A stretch of DNA of 40,599 nucleotides from the NCBI RefSeq assembly GCF_016595505.1, contig NZ_JAENIL010000059.1, positions 1-40,599 on the forward strand. Direction: 5' to 3'. The notes under the pieces are model-generated. The model did not search any database. It was not told where the DNA came from and was given only the letters and a program-made list of their open reading frames with translations. The stretch is from Pelagicoccus mobilis. GTDB taxonomy: Bacteria; Verrucomicrobiota; Verrucomicrobiia; Opitutales; Opitutaceae. The number at the start of each line of letters is the position of its first letter. Position 1 is the stretch's first letter. This document shows, one piece after another, positions 26,431 to 34,012 of the stretch. Both the position numbers and the translations under genes were made by a program.

Positions 26431-26910
26431 ATGAGGATCTGCATCTACCCTGGCACTTTCGACCCAATCACTCACGGACACCTCGATATACTAGAACGCG
26501 CTTGCCGCATGTTCGACAAGGTCATCGTCGCCGTCGCCGAAAACGCGGGCAAAAACCCCTTCTTCAGCCAGCAAGAACGCCTCGCCCTCGTCGAATCCAA
26601 CCTCGCCAACACCCCCAACGCGAGCGCCACATCATTTAACGGACTCCTCGTCGACTTCGCCAAACAACAAGGAGCCATCGCCATCATCCGCGGCCTGCGC
26701 GCCGTATCCGACTTTGAATACGAGTTTCAAATGGCTCTCATGAATCGCCACCTCGAGCACGACATCGAAACCATCCTGCTCATGACCGGCGAAGGCAACA
26801 ACTACACCAGCTCCAGCCTCGTCAAGCAGGTCGCCCGCTACGGAGCCGACATCTCCAAATTCGTGCCGAAAAACGTGAACGAAGCCCTCAAAGCAAAGCT
26901 CGACTCCTAA
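26431..26910 (+). CDS. coaD: Phosphopantetheine adenylyltransferase
   Basis: CoaD transfers AMP from ATP to 4'-phosphopantetheine, the fourth step of coenzyme A synthesis, in the cytoplasm. The 159 residues match the family. Key blocks are YPGTFDPITHGH (6-17, with the T/HxGH nucleotidyltransferase motif), IIRGLRAVSDFEYEFQMALMN in the middle (in two parts), and the YTSSSLVKQVA segment near 130. The ATG at 26431 is chosen because homologues start with M(K/R)ICIYPGTFDP; a TTG 81 nt upstream would add an unrelated leader. The iron-type alcohol dehydrogenase gene follows after 13 nt. Confidence 0.96.
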   Translation: MRICIYPGTFDPITHGHLDILERACRMFDKVIVAVAENAGKNPFFSQQERLALVESNLANTPNASATSFNGLLVDFAKQQGAIAIIRGLRAVSDFEYEFQMALMNRHLEHDIETILLMTGEGNNYTSSSLVKQVARYGADISKFVPKNVNEALKAKLDS

Positions 26911-26923
26911 ACAGCCGCTCCCC

Positions 26924-28081
26924 ATGTCCGCCTTCTCTTTCGCCACCGCAAACAGCATCCACTTCGGAGAAGGCGTCGCCAAGACCATTCCAAGCCTACT
27001 CCAGGAGTCACACGGCCCCCTCTTCGTCCTCACCGGAAGCGACTCGAAACGGCACGCCCAAACACTGGGGCTACTCACTCAGGCCGGATTCGAAGTGTTT
27101 ATTCATCCCGTCCACGGAGAGCCGGATCTCAATTCGATAAATCTCGCTACCAACGCCGCCCGAGACTCCGGAGCCAAGTGCATCCTAGCCATCGGCGGCG
27201 GAAGCGTCATCGACACCGGCAAGGCAGTCGCCGCCCTCGCCACGAACTCTGGACAACTCATTGATTTCCTCGAAGGTGTCGGAAAAGGCAAAGCCCTCAC
27301 CGAGGACTCCCTGCCCTTCATGGCAATCCCCACCACCGCGGGTACAGGATCCGAGGTCACCCGCAATAGCGTGATCGGAGTCCCTAAAGCCGGAGTCAAA
27401 GTCAGCCTCCGCTCCGCCAGCATGCTCCCCACCTGGGCCGTCGTGGACCCCGAGCTCACTTACGACCTGCCCCCAGAAATCGCGGCCTACACCGGCATGG
27501 ATGCCCTCATCCAATGTCTCGAAGCCTACCTCTCGAAAAACTCAAATCCTCTCACTGACGGCATCGCCCGCGAAGGCCTCCGCCTGGCTGCCAGGTCTAT
27601 CAAAGCCGCCTGCAAGGCTCCCTTGGATACCCACGCAAAAGCGGACCTCTGCGCCGCTAGCCTTTGCGGCGGCATCGCCCTCGCCAACGCCAAACTAGGC
27701 TCCATCCACGGCTTTGCCGGTCCGCTAGGAGGAATGATCAACGCGCCCCACGGGGCCATCTGCGCCAGCCTGCTCGTACCCTGCTATTCGGCGAACTTAA
27801 GAGCTCTCGACTCCCGAGATCCTCAAAATCCGAGCCGCTCGAAAATGAACGACGTCGCCACCCTCCTCACCGGCAATCCGCAAGCGAAAGCCTCCTACGC
27901 GGTTGCCTGGTTCGAATCACTTTCCAACGCGCTCCCTCTCAAAACACTCGGCGAACTCGGTCTCGCCAAAGAACAGTTCGAGGAAGCAGCCCGCAAATCC
28001 GCTAGCTCAAGCAGCATGAAGGGCAACCCGATCGAGCTCACCAAGTTCGAGCTGATCGAAATTCTGGAAGCCGCGCTCTAG
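26924..28081 (+). CDS. Iron-containing (group III) alcohol dehydrogenase family protein
   Basis: This is a 385-residue Fe-ADH family oxidoreductase, expected to interconvert an alcohol and aldehyde with NAD(P)H. The nucleotide motif GGGSVIDTGK spans 91-100 and PTTAGTGSEVT 136-146. The metal ligands by family pattern are Asp193, residue 197, His262 (SIHGFAG) and His276 (APHGAIC). Residue 197 is Gln where FucO and many relatives have His (MDALIQCLEAY); some family members share a Gln here, so the metal preference may differ. It follows coaD by 13 nt, but no functional link is obvious. It could be a lactaldehyde reductase acting with the fucose genes; that is only a possibility. Confidence 0.88.
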   Translation: MSAFSFATANSIHFGEGVAKTIPSLLQESHGPLFVLTGSDSKRHAQTLGLLTQAGFEVFIHPVHGEPDLNSINLATNAARDSGAKCILAIGGGSVIDTGKAVAALATNSGQLIDFLEGVGKGKALTEDSLPFMAIPTTAGTGSEVTRNSVIGVPKAGVKVSLRSASMLPTWAVVDPELTYDLPPEIAAYTGMDALIQCLEAYLSKNSNPLTDGIAREGLRLAARSIKAACKAPLDTHAKADLCAASLCGGIALANAKLGSIHGFAGPLGGMINAPHGAICASLLVPCYSANLRALDSRDPQNPSRSKMNDVATLLTGNPQAKASYAVAWFESLSNALPLKTLGELGLAKEQFEEAARKSASSSSMKGNPIELTKFELIEILEAAL

Positions 28082-28100
28082 AGTGCGTCATCCATAAAAG

Positions 28101-28176
28101 GTAGCGCGGTGCTTTAGCCCGCGACTCTGAGAGTTTTGATCCCGCAAGGGCGACGCGGTCTAAAGCACCGCGTTAC
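28101..28176. repeat. Palindromic repeat family A, second full copy
   Basis: Arms at 28101-28125 and 28152-28176 are inverted repeats with few mismatches, and match the arms at 1610-1684. The central spacer differs in sequence (TCTGAGAGTTTTGATCCCGC) but has the same size. It lies 19 nt after the alcohol dehydrogenase stop codon. Confidence 0.85.
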
Positions 28177-28979
28177 CGTATGTGAGATCCAACGCATGTC
28201 ACGACACAGGCTTCTCTGCCGCAGGAAACGCTATCCGCGAGTGATCCTCAGGATCACCCTGCGAACGTTCCCAACGATCGAGCATACCCACCGCTAGCCC
28301 TACTCGCTCTCAACAGATTTCCGAAAGCAAACGAAAGACTGAACCTCATCCTCGGAACTCGCTAGGGCCGCCAACGCGACTCTCACCTCTGAAATGTGCA
28401 GCCAAGCAAGCAAAACGGAGCCCCGAAACCCGAAATTTCAGCTATCCTAACCACAACCACCCGCTCTCATAATTAAACACCCTACATTTTATTTCCTAAC
28501 AAACCTCTTCTAGGGTTTAGTCCCCTCACTCCATATGGGGCGTTTATTTCGCGTAATGGTTAGGACCTACTCTTTTCGTTTACACTCCATTTAAACTCCT
28601 GAAAGGTTTTTAGGTTATTCGCCCCTCGTTAAAATTTTTATACCCCACATATAGCTCCATTTTACACCCATTTGCTACACTATTAATAGTATCCTGATCA
28701 TAATACCCAATAAGGCTTTTCCGATTTCCTGCATGGGGTATTTTTTACTCAAGCTATTTCTACCCCAGACGATATCTTTGAGCATCGCCAAATCAAAAGG
28801 GGTTTTCACCCCTTTCAAAGAGGCACAAACAGCTAAAGAGACCTCAAATCTCAGAGGCAAAGACATCCAAATCATCCATCCCACCAACCATACCAATCTC
28901 GCCAGCCAACTAAGAGCCGTGCCCATCAAGCACACTATAGGAACATAACATCACGATATAAACATCCCGAACTAACATC
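28177..28979. other. Long non-coding leader of the chaperone-usher locus, AT-rich second half
   Basis: About 800 nt have no convincing gene. From about 28440 the base composition turns visibly AT-rich compared with all neighbours. Isolated CCCC or GGGG tracts recur in it (for example TACCCC at 28641-28646 and 28758-28763, GGGGTA at 28734-28739). It holds a 12-bp perfect palindrome ACTATTAATAGT (28679-28690), an AATACCC...GGGTATT pair followed by T6 (around 28702-28745), and a perfect hairpin at 28796-28815. It probably contains the promoter and a long 5' leader of the first WxL-like gene. Confidence 0.6.
28796..28815 (+). promoter_or_regulatory. Leader hairpin upstream of the WxL-like operon
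   Basis: AAAGGGG-TTTTCA-CCCCTTT is a perfect 7-bp stem with a 6-nt loop, 164 nt before the first subunit gene. No long U-tract follows. It may stabilise the leader or act as a regulator-binding site. Confidence 0.45.
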
Positions 28980-29492
28980 ATGAAGAATATCAAAACACTG
29001 TTCGCCGGTGCAGCCGGTCTCCTCGCATCAACCGTAGCCTTTGGCGGCCCTAACGAGAACGCTTCTCTCTCAGCCACCATCTCCGCTGGAACGCTCGAAA
29101 TCGTAGCCTCATCCCTCTCTGGCACCTATTCGCCAGTAGGCGGAGCGGTATCCATCACCGGCGCCCTACAGTCCGACGCTCTCGCCTTCGAAATCAACGG
29201 CGTTGAAATCAACGACCTCGACGGCAGCGGCACAGGCTGGACGCTCACCGCAACTCCAGCAGCCAACCTCGTCAACGGAAGCAACAACCTTCCTCTCGGA
29301 ACCACAGGTGGTTTCAACAATCCATCCGATAGCCCCAACACGACTGTCGATAGCGTCAACCAAATCACTTACGGCAGCGGTTCCGGCGTAGTCGGTTACA
29401 CAGTAGACTACGATGTCGCCTACGACGTTCCAGCTCTCGTAGACACCGGAACATACACCGGCACCGTGGCCTTCGCCATCACATCACTTTAA
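28980..29492 (+). CDS. WxL-like secreted subunit 1, probable major subunit of a chaperone-usher fibre
   Basis: This 170-residue secreted protein has a signal peptide ending near VAFGG (about residue 22). The mature part contains VEINDLDGSGTGWTL (75-89), matching the DxxGxGxGWxL signature of WxL domains, with Trp87-Thr-Leu89. It closes with YDVPALVDTGTYTGTVAFAI (148-167), like the VPxxxxxGTYTxTxxxxL end of WxL domains. It has no cysteines, unlike spore-coat-U/Csu-type pilins. Subunit 2 shares the same layout with Trp at the same position. The downstream PapD-like chaperone and usher indicate export as a surface fibre. A GC hairpin directly after the gene (29499-29516) could raise its expression over the others, as for a major pilin. 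The function is inferred from context. Confidence 0.75.
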   Translation: MKNIKTLFAGAAGLLASTVAFGGPNENASLSATISAGTLEIVASSLSGTYSPVGGAVSITGALQSDALAFEINGVEINDLDGSGTGWTLTATPAANLVNGSNNLPLGTTGGFNNPSDSPNTTVDSVNQITYGSGSGVVGYTVDYDVAYDVPALVDTGTYTGTVAFAITSL

Positions 29493-29498
29493 TCGCCC

Positions 29499-29516
29499 AG
29501 AGCGGCCCCCCGCTCT
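29499..29516 (+). terminator. Attenuator-like hairpin after subunit 1
   Basis: AGAGCGG-CCCC-CCGCTCT is a perfect 7-bp GC-rich stem followed by TTTAATGTTCTTT. It starts 7 nt after the subunit 1 stop and ends 3 nt before the subunit 2 ATG. It may act as a partial terminator, as the papA-papH hairpin does, and may also cover the ribosome-binding region of subunit 2. Confidence 0.6.
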
Positions 29517-29519
29517 TTA

Positions 29520-30029
29520 ATGTTCTTTAAAAGAAAGTCCCTCGTCTGCGCGCTGAGCGTTGCGATTTCCTCCTCGCTTAAATCTGGAGCGATTGAGGAG
29601 GCCAGACTCCAGGTAACGGTCAATCCTGGAACTCTGGAAATAGCTCCGTCTTCGGTCAGTGGTCCCTTCACGCCAACCAGTGGTGCGGTTGTCGTGACCA
29701 GCGCGAAGCAAGCAGACGCGGTTTCTTTCCAGATCCCAGACATCGTTGTCAACGATCTGAACGGAGACGGCCTGGGGTGGCGTTTAAGCGCCGCCCCGGG
29801 TCTTCTTTCAAACGGATCCGCCACACTGTCTGTCGGCTCTGTTGCCGGATTCGCCAATCCCTCAGATCAGAACAATACACTCATCGAATCCGCCAACAGC
29901 GTCGTCTACACCTCCGGTCTCGGCACCTCGAACTTCACCATCGACTACCAACTCGCCTACGACGTGCCCGCATTCGCAGATGTCGGAGAATACACAGGCG
30001 TCGTCGTATTCACTATTACCGCACAATGA
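29520..30029 (+). CDS. WxL-like secreted subunit 2
   Basis: This 169-residue paralogue of subunit 1 has a basic, hydrophobic leader (MFFKRKSLVCALSVAISS). It shares NPGTLEI (35-41), VVNDLNGDGLGWRL (76-89, Trp87-Arg-Leu89), FANPSD (111-116) and YDVPAFADVGEYTGVVVFTI (148-167) with its neighbour. The mature chain has no cysteine. The start lies 27 nt after the subunit 1 stop, just behind a stable hairpin, so it is probably made at a lower level. Its TGA overlaps the subunit 3 ATG (ATGA). It is probably a minor or adaptor subunit of the same fibre; this is inference. Confidence 0.72.
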   Translation: MFFKRKSLVCALSVAISSSLKSGAIEEARLQVTVNPGTLEIAPSSVSGPFTPTSGAVVVTSAKQADAVSFQIPDIVVNDLNGDGLGWRLSAAPGLLSNGSATLSVGSVAGFANPSDQNNTLIESANSVVYTSGLGTSNFTIDYQLAYDVPAFADVGEYTGVVVFTITAQ

Positions 30030-30541
30030 AGTGCTACAGCCAGACCATCTTTCCCGCTCCCACACGACTCACCAGCCCCACCACATCCGCCCTCATACTT
30101 TTCACATTCATCATCGGCTCCGTCTCGGTGGTCGGGTCGGATACCATCAGGGTCGAAGGGCCCGGCCGCGTTACCCTGCCAGAAGTCGAGGTTAAGGACT
30201 CCCAACAAACCGTTTACTCCGGAAGCCTAACCCTAGACCTTACCAACAAGTCCGAGCTAAACGGCTGGCTCCTCACTGGCGAGATCGCTCAAAACGCTCT
30301 CATCGGCTCCTACACCGAAGAACAGATCCCCGCCGCGCTAAGCTTCAAATCCATCACCTGGATCAGCGGCGGCAACGGCTCCGCAGCAGGCATCACCGTT
30401 TATCCAGACGGTCAACGCATCGAGGCAGACCCAGGTTTCGGCGTCGGAAAATACAAAATCGAATTCGAAATCCGCTACGACGTCCCCCCTTTCCCAGCGG
30501 CGGACCGTTACGACTGCGTATCCACCTTTATCGTACAATAG
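30026..30541 (+). CDS. Divergent WxL-like secreted subunit 3
   Basis: This 171-residue protein starts at an ATG that overlaps the stop of subunit 2 as ATGA; this start is preferred over a longer in-frame reading that would run through subunit 2. A hydrophobic segment (21-36) serves as signal peptide. It keeps LNGWLLTGEI (Trp81-Leu-Leu83) and the closing YDVPPFPAADRYDCVSTFIV (151-170). It lacks the NPSD and DxxGxG blocks and has a different N-terminal part rich in alternating hydrophobic residues (DTIRVEGPGRVTLPEVEV). It could be a terminal (tip or base) subunit. Membership in the family rests on the end motif, the WxL triplet and operon position, so it is less certain than for subunits 1 and 2. 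Confidence 0.6.
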   Translation: MKCYSQTIFPAPTRLTSPTTSALILFTFIIGSVSVVGSDTIRVEGPGRVTLPEVEVKDSQQTVYSGSLTLDLTNKSELNGWLLTGEIAQNALIGSYTEEQIPAALSFKSITWISGGNGSAAGITVYPDGQRIEADPGFGVGKYKIEFEIRYDVPPFPAADRYDCVSTFIVQ

Positions 30542-30612
30542 GAAGTCCCAATCCAAATAGCACCCTTCACCCCAATCCCACTTTCACACATCTCCCACAA
30601 AACAACATCATC

Positions 30613-31413
30613 ATGAAACGACTCGCCCTCACCCTCACTTCCTTCCTTCTACCAGCTATCGCTCACGCGTTCAGCGTAAGCCCCATGGTCGCTGACTTCG
30701 ACCCGAACACCACCCGCTCCCAGCAAGTGTTCGTTCTCTCCAACCAATCCGATCAGGAAAAGCCGATCGAGATCACCGTCGCCAAGCCAACTGTCGGCGA
30801 AGACGGCGTCGAAAGCATGGAAGTTGGAAACGGCGAAGACGAATTCCTCATCATTCCCCAACAGTTCGTTCTCCCGCCAAACTCAAAACGCTCCGTCAAA
30901 GCCTTCTATGTCGGCGATCCCCGCGAAAAGGAAGACACCTATCGCTTCATCTTCAAAGAGCTCCCTGTCGAGCTCCCGAGAGAAGCCCTCCCCGAAGGAG
31001 AAAACTCTTTTAGCATGCAGATCGTCATGCAGTACAACACCCGCGTCTGGCTCACCCCAGGACATCTCAAAGAGGAGCTATCAATCAAAGACTTTGGCAA
31101 GCTCGAGGAACCATCACCCACCGTCGCAACCGCAGACGAAACGCCTCAGGATCAAATCGTATCCACAAAGCCAATGCTACGCTTCACCGTAGCCAACACA
31201 GGAGCCGCTCACGGATACATCAGGTATCCCAAGATCGCCCTCGTCAAACACGACGGCAGCCGCTTCGAGCTTAGTAAGGACAGCCTCCAATTCGTTTCCG
31301 GCCAAGTCGTCTTTCCGCACAGCGAGAAAGAGTTCAAGGTCGATTGGAGCGAGGAGTTCCCTAGGATCGATGAGATCGCTCGCATAGACATGAAAACCAT
31401 CCGTCGCCGGTGA
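30613..31413 (+). CDS. PapD-like periplasmic fimbrial chaperone
   Basis: This 266-residue protein has a signal peptide cleaved near AHA-F (about residue 19) and the two-Ig-domain layout of pilus chaperones. The N-domain reads FSVSPMVADFDPNTTRSQQVFVLSN (20-44, in two parts) and includes the typical TYRFIFKELPV strand (109-119). IVMQYNTRVWLTP (137-149) is the inter-domain segment. Classical chaperones anchor the subunit carboxylate with an Arg near position 8 of the mature chain and Lys112. Here the first region has no Arg at the matching place and Arg144 stands where Lys112 is expected, so it belongs to a non-classical branch. The usher gene overlaps its stop codon (GTGA). Confidence 0.85.
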   Translation: MKRLALTLTSFLLPAIAHAFSVSPMVADFDPNTTRSQQVFVLSNQSDQEKPIEITVAKPTVGEDGVESMEVGNGEDEFLIIPQQFVLPPNSKRSVKAFYVGDPREKEDTYRFIFKELPVELPREALPEGENSFSMQIVMQYNTRVWLTPGHLKEELSIKDFGKLEEPSPTVATADETPQDQIVSTKPMLRFTVANTGAAHGYIRYPKIALVKHDGSRFELSKDSLQFVSGQVVFPHSEKEFKVDWSEEFPRIDEIARIDMKTIRRR

Positions 31414-33866
31414 TTTCCAGGCCAGCCAGGACATTCTTTCTGATTGTCCTAGCGCTGGTCTTCCGTTCCGCGACATGTGGCGAATCCCTCCTCGCAGAGG
31501 ATCCATACGCCGTCACACTGCCGCTCGAAATCGAAATCAACGGTACCCCAAAGGGCGAGATTATCATCCGATCGGATGCCTCGCTTCAAATCGTTGAAAT
31601 CGAAGGCTCCATTCTCAAGGAGCTACTCACTGGCAAGGTCGTAGACGACCTCAACGACCTCGTCGCCGCCTTACCGGAAGGCTTCCATACGCTAGAAAGC
31701 TATCAGGAACTTGGACTCGAAATCGCCCTCGATCTCGAACGCCTCGTCGTAGCCCTTCAAATACAAGAGCGTGCCGCCTATCTAGACGAGGGAATCAAGC
31801 GCATAAGCCTCGGTTACCACAAAGCCCCGAACTACGAGGCCCACACACGCCAGGCCACCCTCAGCGGATACGCCAATTTTCGCTTACGCTCCACTATAAG
31901 CGCGCGTGAGGGAGCGGAAACGACAACGCGAAACCAGCTCGGCATCAGCCACGTGCTCAACCTCAAAGGCTATGCCCTCGAGGGCGAAAGCCGGTGGAGC
32001 GAAAACGATCGCTTCCAAACCAGCGAACTTCGCCTCGTGAAGGACTTCCCGCAACACCTATGGCGCCTCAGCGCGGGGGATGTATCCACCCCAGTCATTG
32101 AACTGCAGCGGGGATTCCAAATTTTCGGAGCAAACCTCTCCAAAGAGTTCGGCATCCAACCCTACCGCACCTTCACGCCAACTGGCAGCGCCGCTTTCGA
32201 AATCGCTGAACCTGCCACCGTCACCGTCAAGGTCAACGGAGCCACCACCCGCACCCTCCAACTCGATCCGGGAAACTACAACATCGATGAATTCAAACTC
32301 GTGGCCGGTCCCAATCAAATGGACCTGCAAATCGAAACTCAGTCCGGACTCATCGACACTCTTTCCGTAAGCGAGTTCGGAGCCCTCAACCATCTCGACG
32401 CTGGCGTATCCACTTATTCCTTTTCCTACGGCCTTCCCCGGACTTCTGCCTCGGCCACAGACGCCCGAACCATAAGCTCATCAAACTGGTACCAACGATA
32501 CACCTCCCGCACCCCAATCTTCAGCGGCTACTACAAGCGCGGCCTCACAAACCAACTCACCTTCAGTCTCGATGCCCAAGGCTCCTCTGAATGGAATCGT
32601 CTCGGGACCAGTGTTTCGGCCGCGAGCGAACGTTTCGGAGCAATCAGCCTCGCCCTTAGCCACAACCAAACAAACGACACGCCAGGAGCTCTATCAACGC
32701 GACTCAATTGGTCCCGCCGCATTGCAGGCTATCAACTCTCCCTCAACTCCCTCTACACCCAATCGGGCTACCACCTGACCCGCTCAGGCCAAACAGCAAG
32801 CCCGCTCTCCATAAAATCCAGCAACTCCCTAAACATCTCCAAACTCCTTTTCGAGAAACTCAACGTATCCACAATTTTCTTACAACAAAACAAGCACGAC
32901 GGAACAAGCACTCGCAACCTCAGCCTCACCCTAGGACGCCGCATCGGAAAGATCTACACATCCTTGAGCCTACGGCACTCCAGAACCTTCGATTCATCCG
33001 ACTACAACGCCTACCTCACCTGCACTTGGAATCCTGCTAGAAAATGGAGAACCCGCTCCCAAGTCCGTTCGTCAAACATCCCGGGGGCCACCTCCGTCTC
33101 CACCAACATCGACTACGCCAACCGTAGAGCCGACGACTATTTCAACCTTCGCCTCAACGCTCTCCACAGCGACACTGGATACAACCTCGGAGGCTCCTTC
33201 GATTACCAAGCAGGACTCTACTCAGCAGCATTCTCCCACAACCAAGTCTACGGAGCGATCGACGATTACGTCAACAAAGGCACTCAAACAAACCTCACCG
33301 CGACCTCCGCGATAGCCTTTGCAGACGGAGCCTTTGGTTTCGCCAACCGTATCCGCAACAGCTTCGCCATCATCAGCAAGCACGACGCTTGGTCCGAAGT
33401 AAACCTCGGCATCAACCCAACTGTCGGAGGATTCGAAAAAAACAACACCAGCCCCATCTTCTCCGCCGTGCTCCCATCGCTCCTACCTTACCGAGAAGCA
33501 GCAGCCACCGTACAAACCGTCGACAGCGACCTCTTCCTCGAACGCAACGACTACTACTTTTTCCCGAACTACAAACGAGGCACGAAACTCAAACTCGGCA
33601 ACGACGCAATCTACGCCGCTCGCGGAACCCTCCTCTACTCCGACGAAGTACCCGTCAAATACAAAGGAGTCCGACTCACGAGTGACAGTGGCAAGATTGT
33701 GGATACATTTACAAACGGCGCCGGGCGCTTCATGGCTTCAAGCCTCACCCCCGGAACCTACAAAGTGACGGTTGCCAATACCAGCGAGTTCACGGAGTTC
33801 GCTGTAGTAAAAGGCGAGACCATGATCATCCTCGGCAAACTCCTGCTTCAAGAAAAGGAAAACTAG
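31410..33866 (+). CDS. FimD-like outer-membrane usher
   Basis: This 818-residue protein begins at a GTG that overlaps the chaperone stop (GTGA), so translation is coupled. After a signal peptide (about 1-23) comes an N-terminal domain (about 30-125, LPLEIEINGTPKGEIII..), then an extended beta-barrel rich in aromatic and Ser/Thr residues. GDVSTPVIELQRGFQIFG (223-240) and a plug-like segment (about 250-312, with VTVKVNGATTRTLQLDPGNY) sit where FimD has its GDL...F/S-RG block and plug. The C-terminal part (about 740-818) carries a YKGVRLTSDSGKIVDTFTN carboxypeptidase-regulatory-like fold typical of usher ends. Size matches ushers (about 800-880). It is predicted to form the pore that assembles the three WxL-like subunits. 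Confidence 0.85.
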   Translation: MISRPARTFFLIVLALVFRSATCGESLLAEDPYAVTLPLEIEINGTPKGEIIIRSDASLQIVEIEGSILKELLTGKVVDDLNDLVAALPEGFHTLESYQELGLEIALDLERLVVALQIQERAAYLDEGIKRISLGYHKAPNYEAHTRQATLSGYANFRLRSTISAREGAETTTRNQLGISHVLNLKGYALEGESRWSENDRFQTSELRLVKDFPQHLWRLSAGDVSTPVIELQRGFQIFGANLSKEFGIQPYRTFTPTGSAAFEIAEPATVTVKVNGATTRTLQLDPGNYNIDEFKLVAGPNQMDLQIETQSGLIDTLSVSEFGALNHLDAGVSTYSFSYGLPRTSASATDARTISSSNWYQRYTSRTPIFSGYYKRGLTNQLTFSLDAQGSSEWNRLGTSVSAASERFGAISLALSHNQTNDTPGALSTRLNWSRRIAGYQLSLNSLYTQSGYHLTRSGQTASPLSIKSSNSLNISKLLFEKLNVSTIFLQQNKHDGTSTRNLSLTLGRRIGKIYTSLSLRHSRTFDSSDYNAYLTCTWNPARKWRTRSQVRSSNIPGATSVSTNIDYANRRADDYFNLRLNALHSDTGYNLGGSFDYQAGLYSAAFSHNQVYGAIDDYVNKGTQTNLTATSAIAFADGAFGFANRIRNSFAIISKHDAWSEVNLGINPTVGGFEKNNTSPIFSAVLPSLLPYREAAATVQTVDSDLFLERNDYYFFPNYKRGTKLKLGNDAIYAARGTLLYSDEVPVKYKGVRLTSDSGKIVDTFTNGAGRFMASSLTPGTYKVTVANTSEFTEFAVVKGETMIILGKLLLQEKEN

Positions 33867-34012
33867 CGAAAGCGCTCGCCCCTCTTCGCCACACAAAGAG
33901 CCCCTTCAAGCAGTTAAACTTCGGTAAAAACGAACCAGGTCGACTTACGTGTCTTCACGTATATCCGATACCTGTAACTGCCCCCTGATCAAACACCCCT
34001 TTAGCTATCCCC

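Noticed and set aside
28733-28948. 71-codon ORF in the leader of the WxL-like operon
   Set aside because: It begins in the GGGGTATTTTTT element, has no ribosome-binding site, no domain and composition like the non-coding leader.
28500-28979. Possible c-di-GMP or other known riboswitch in the leader
   Set aside because: Hairpins are present but no conserved aptamer core that I could recognise.
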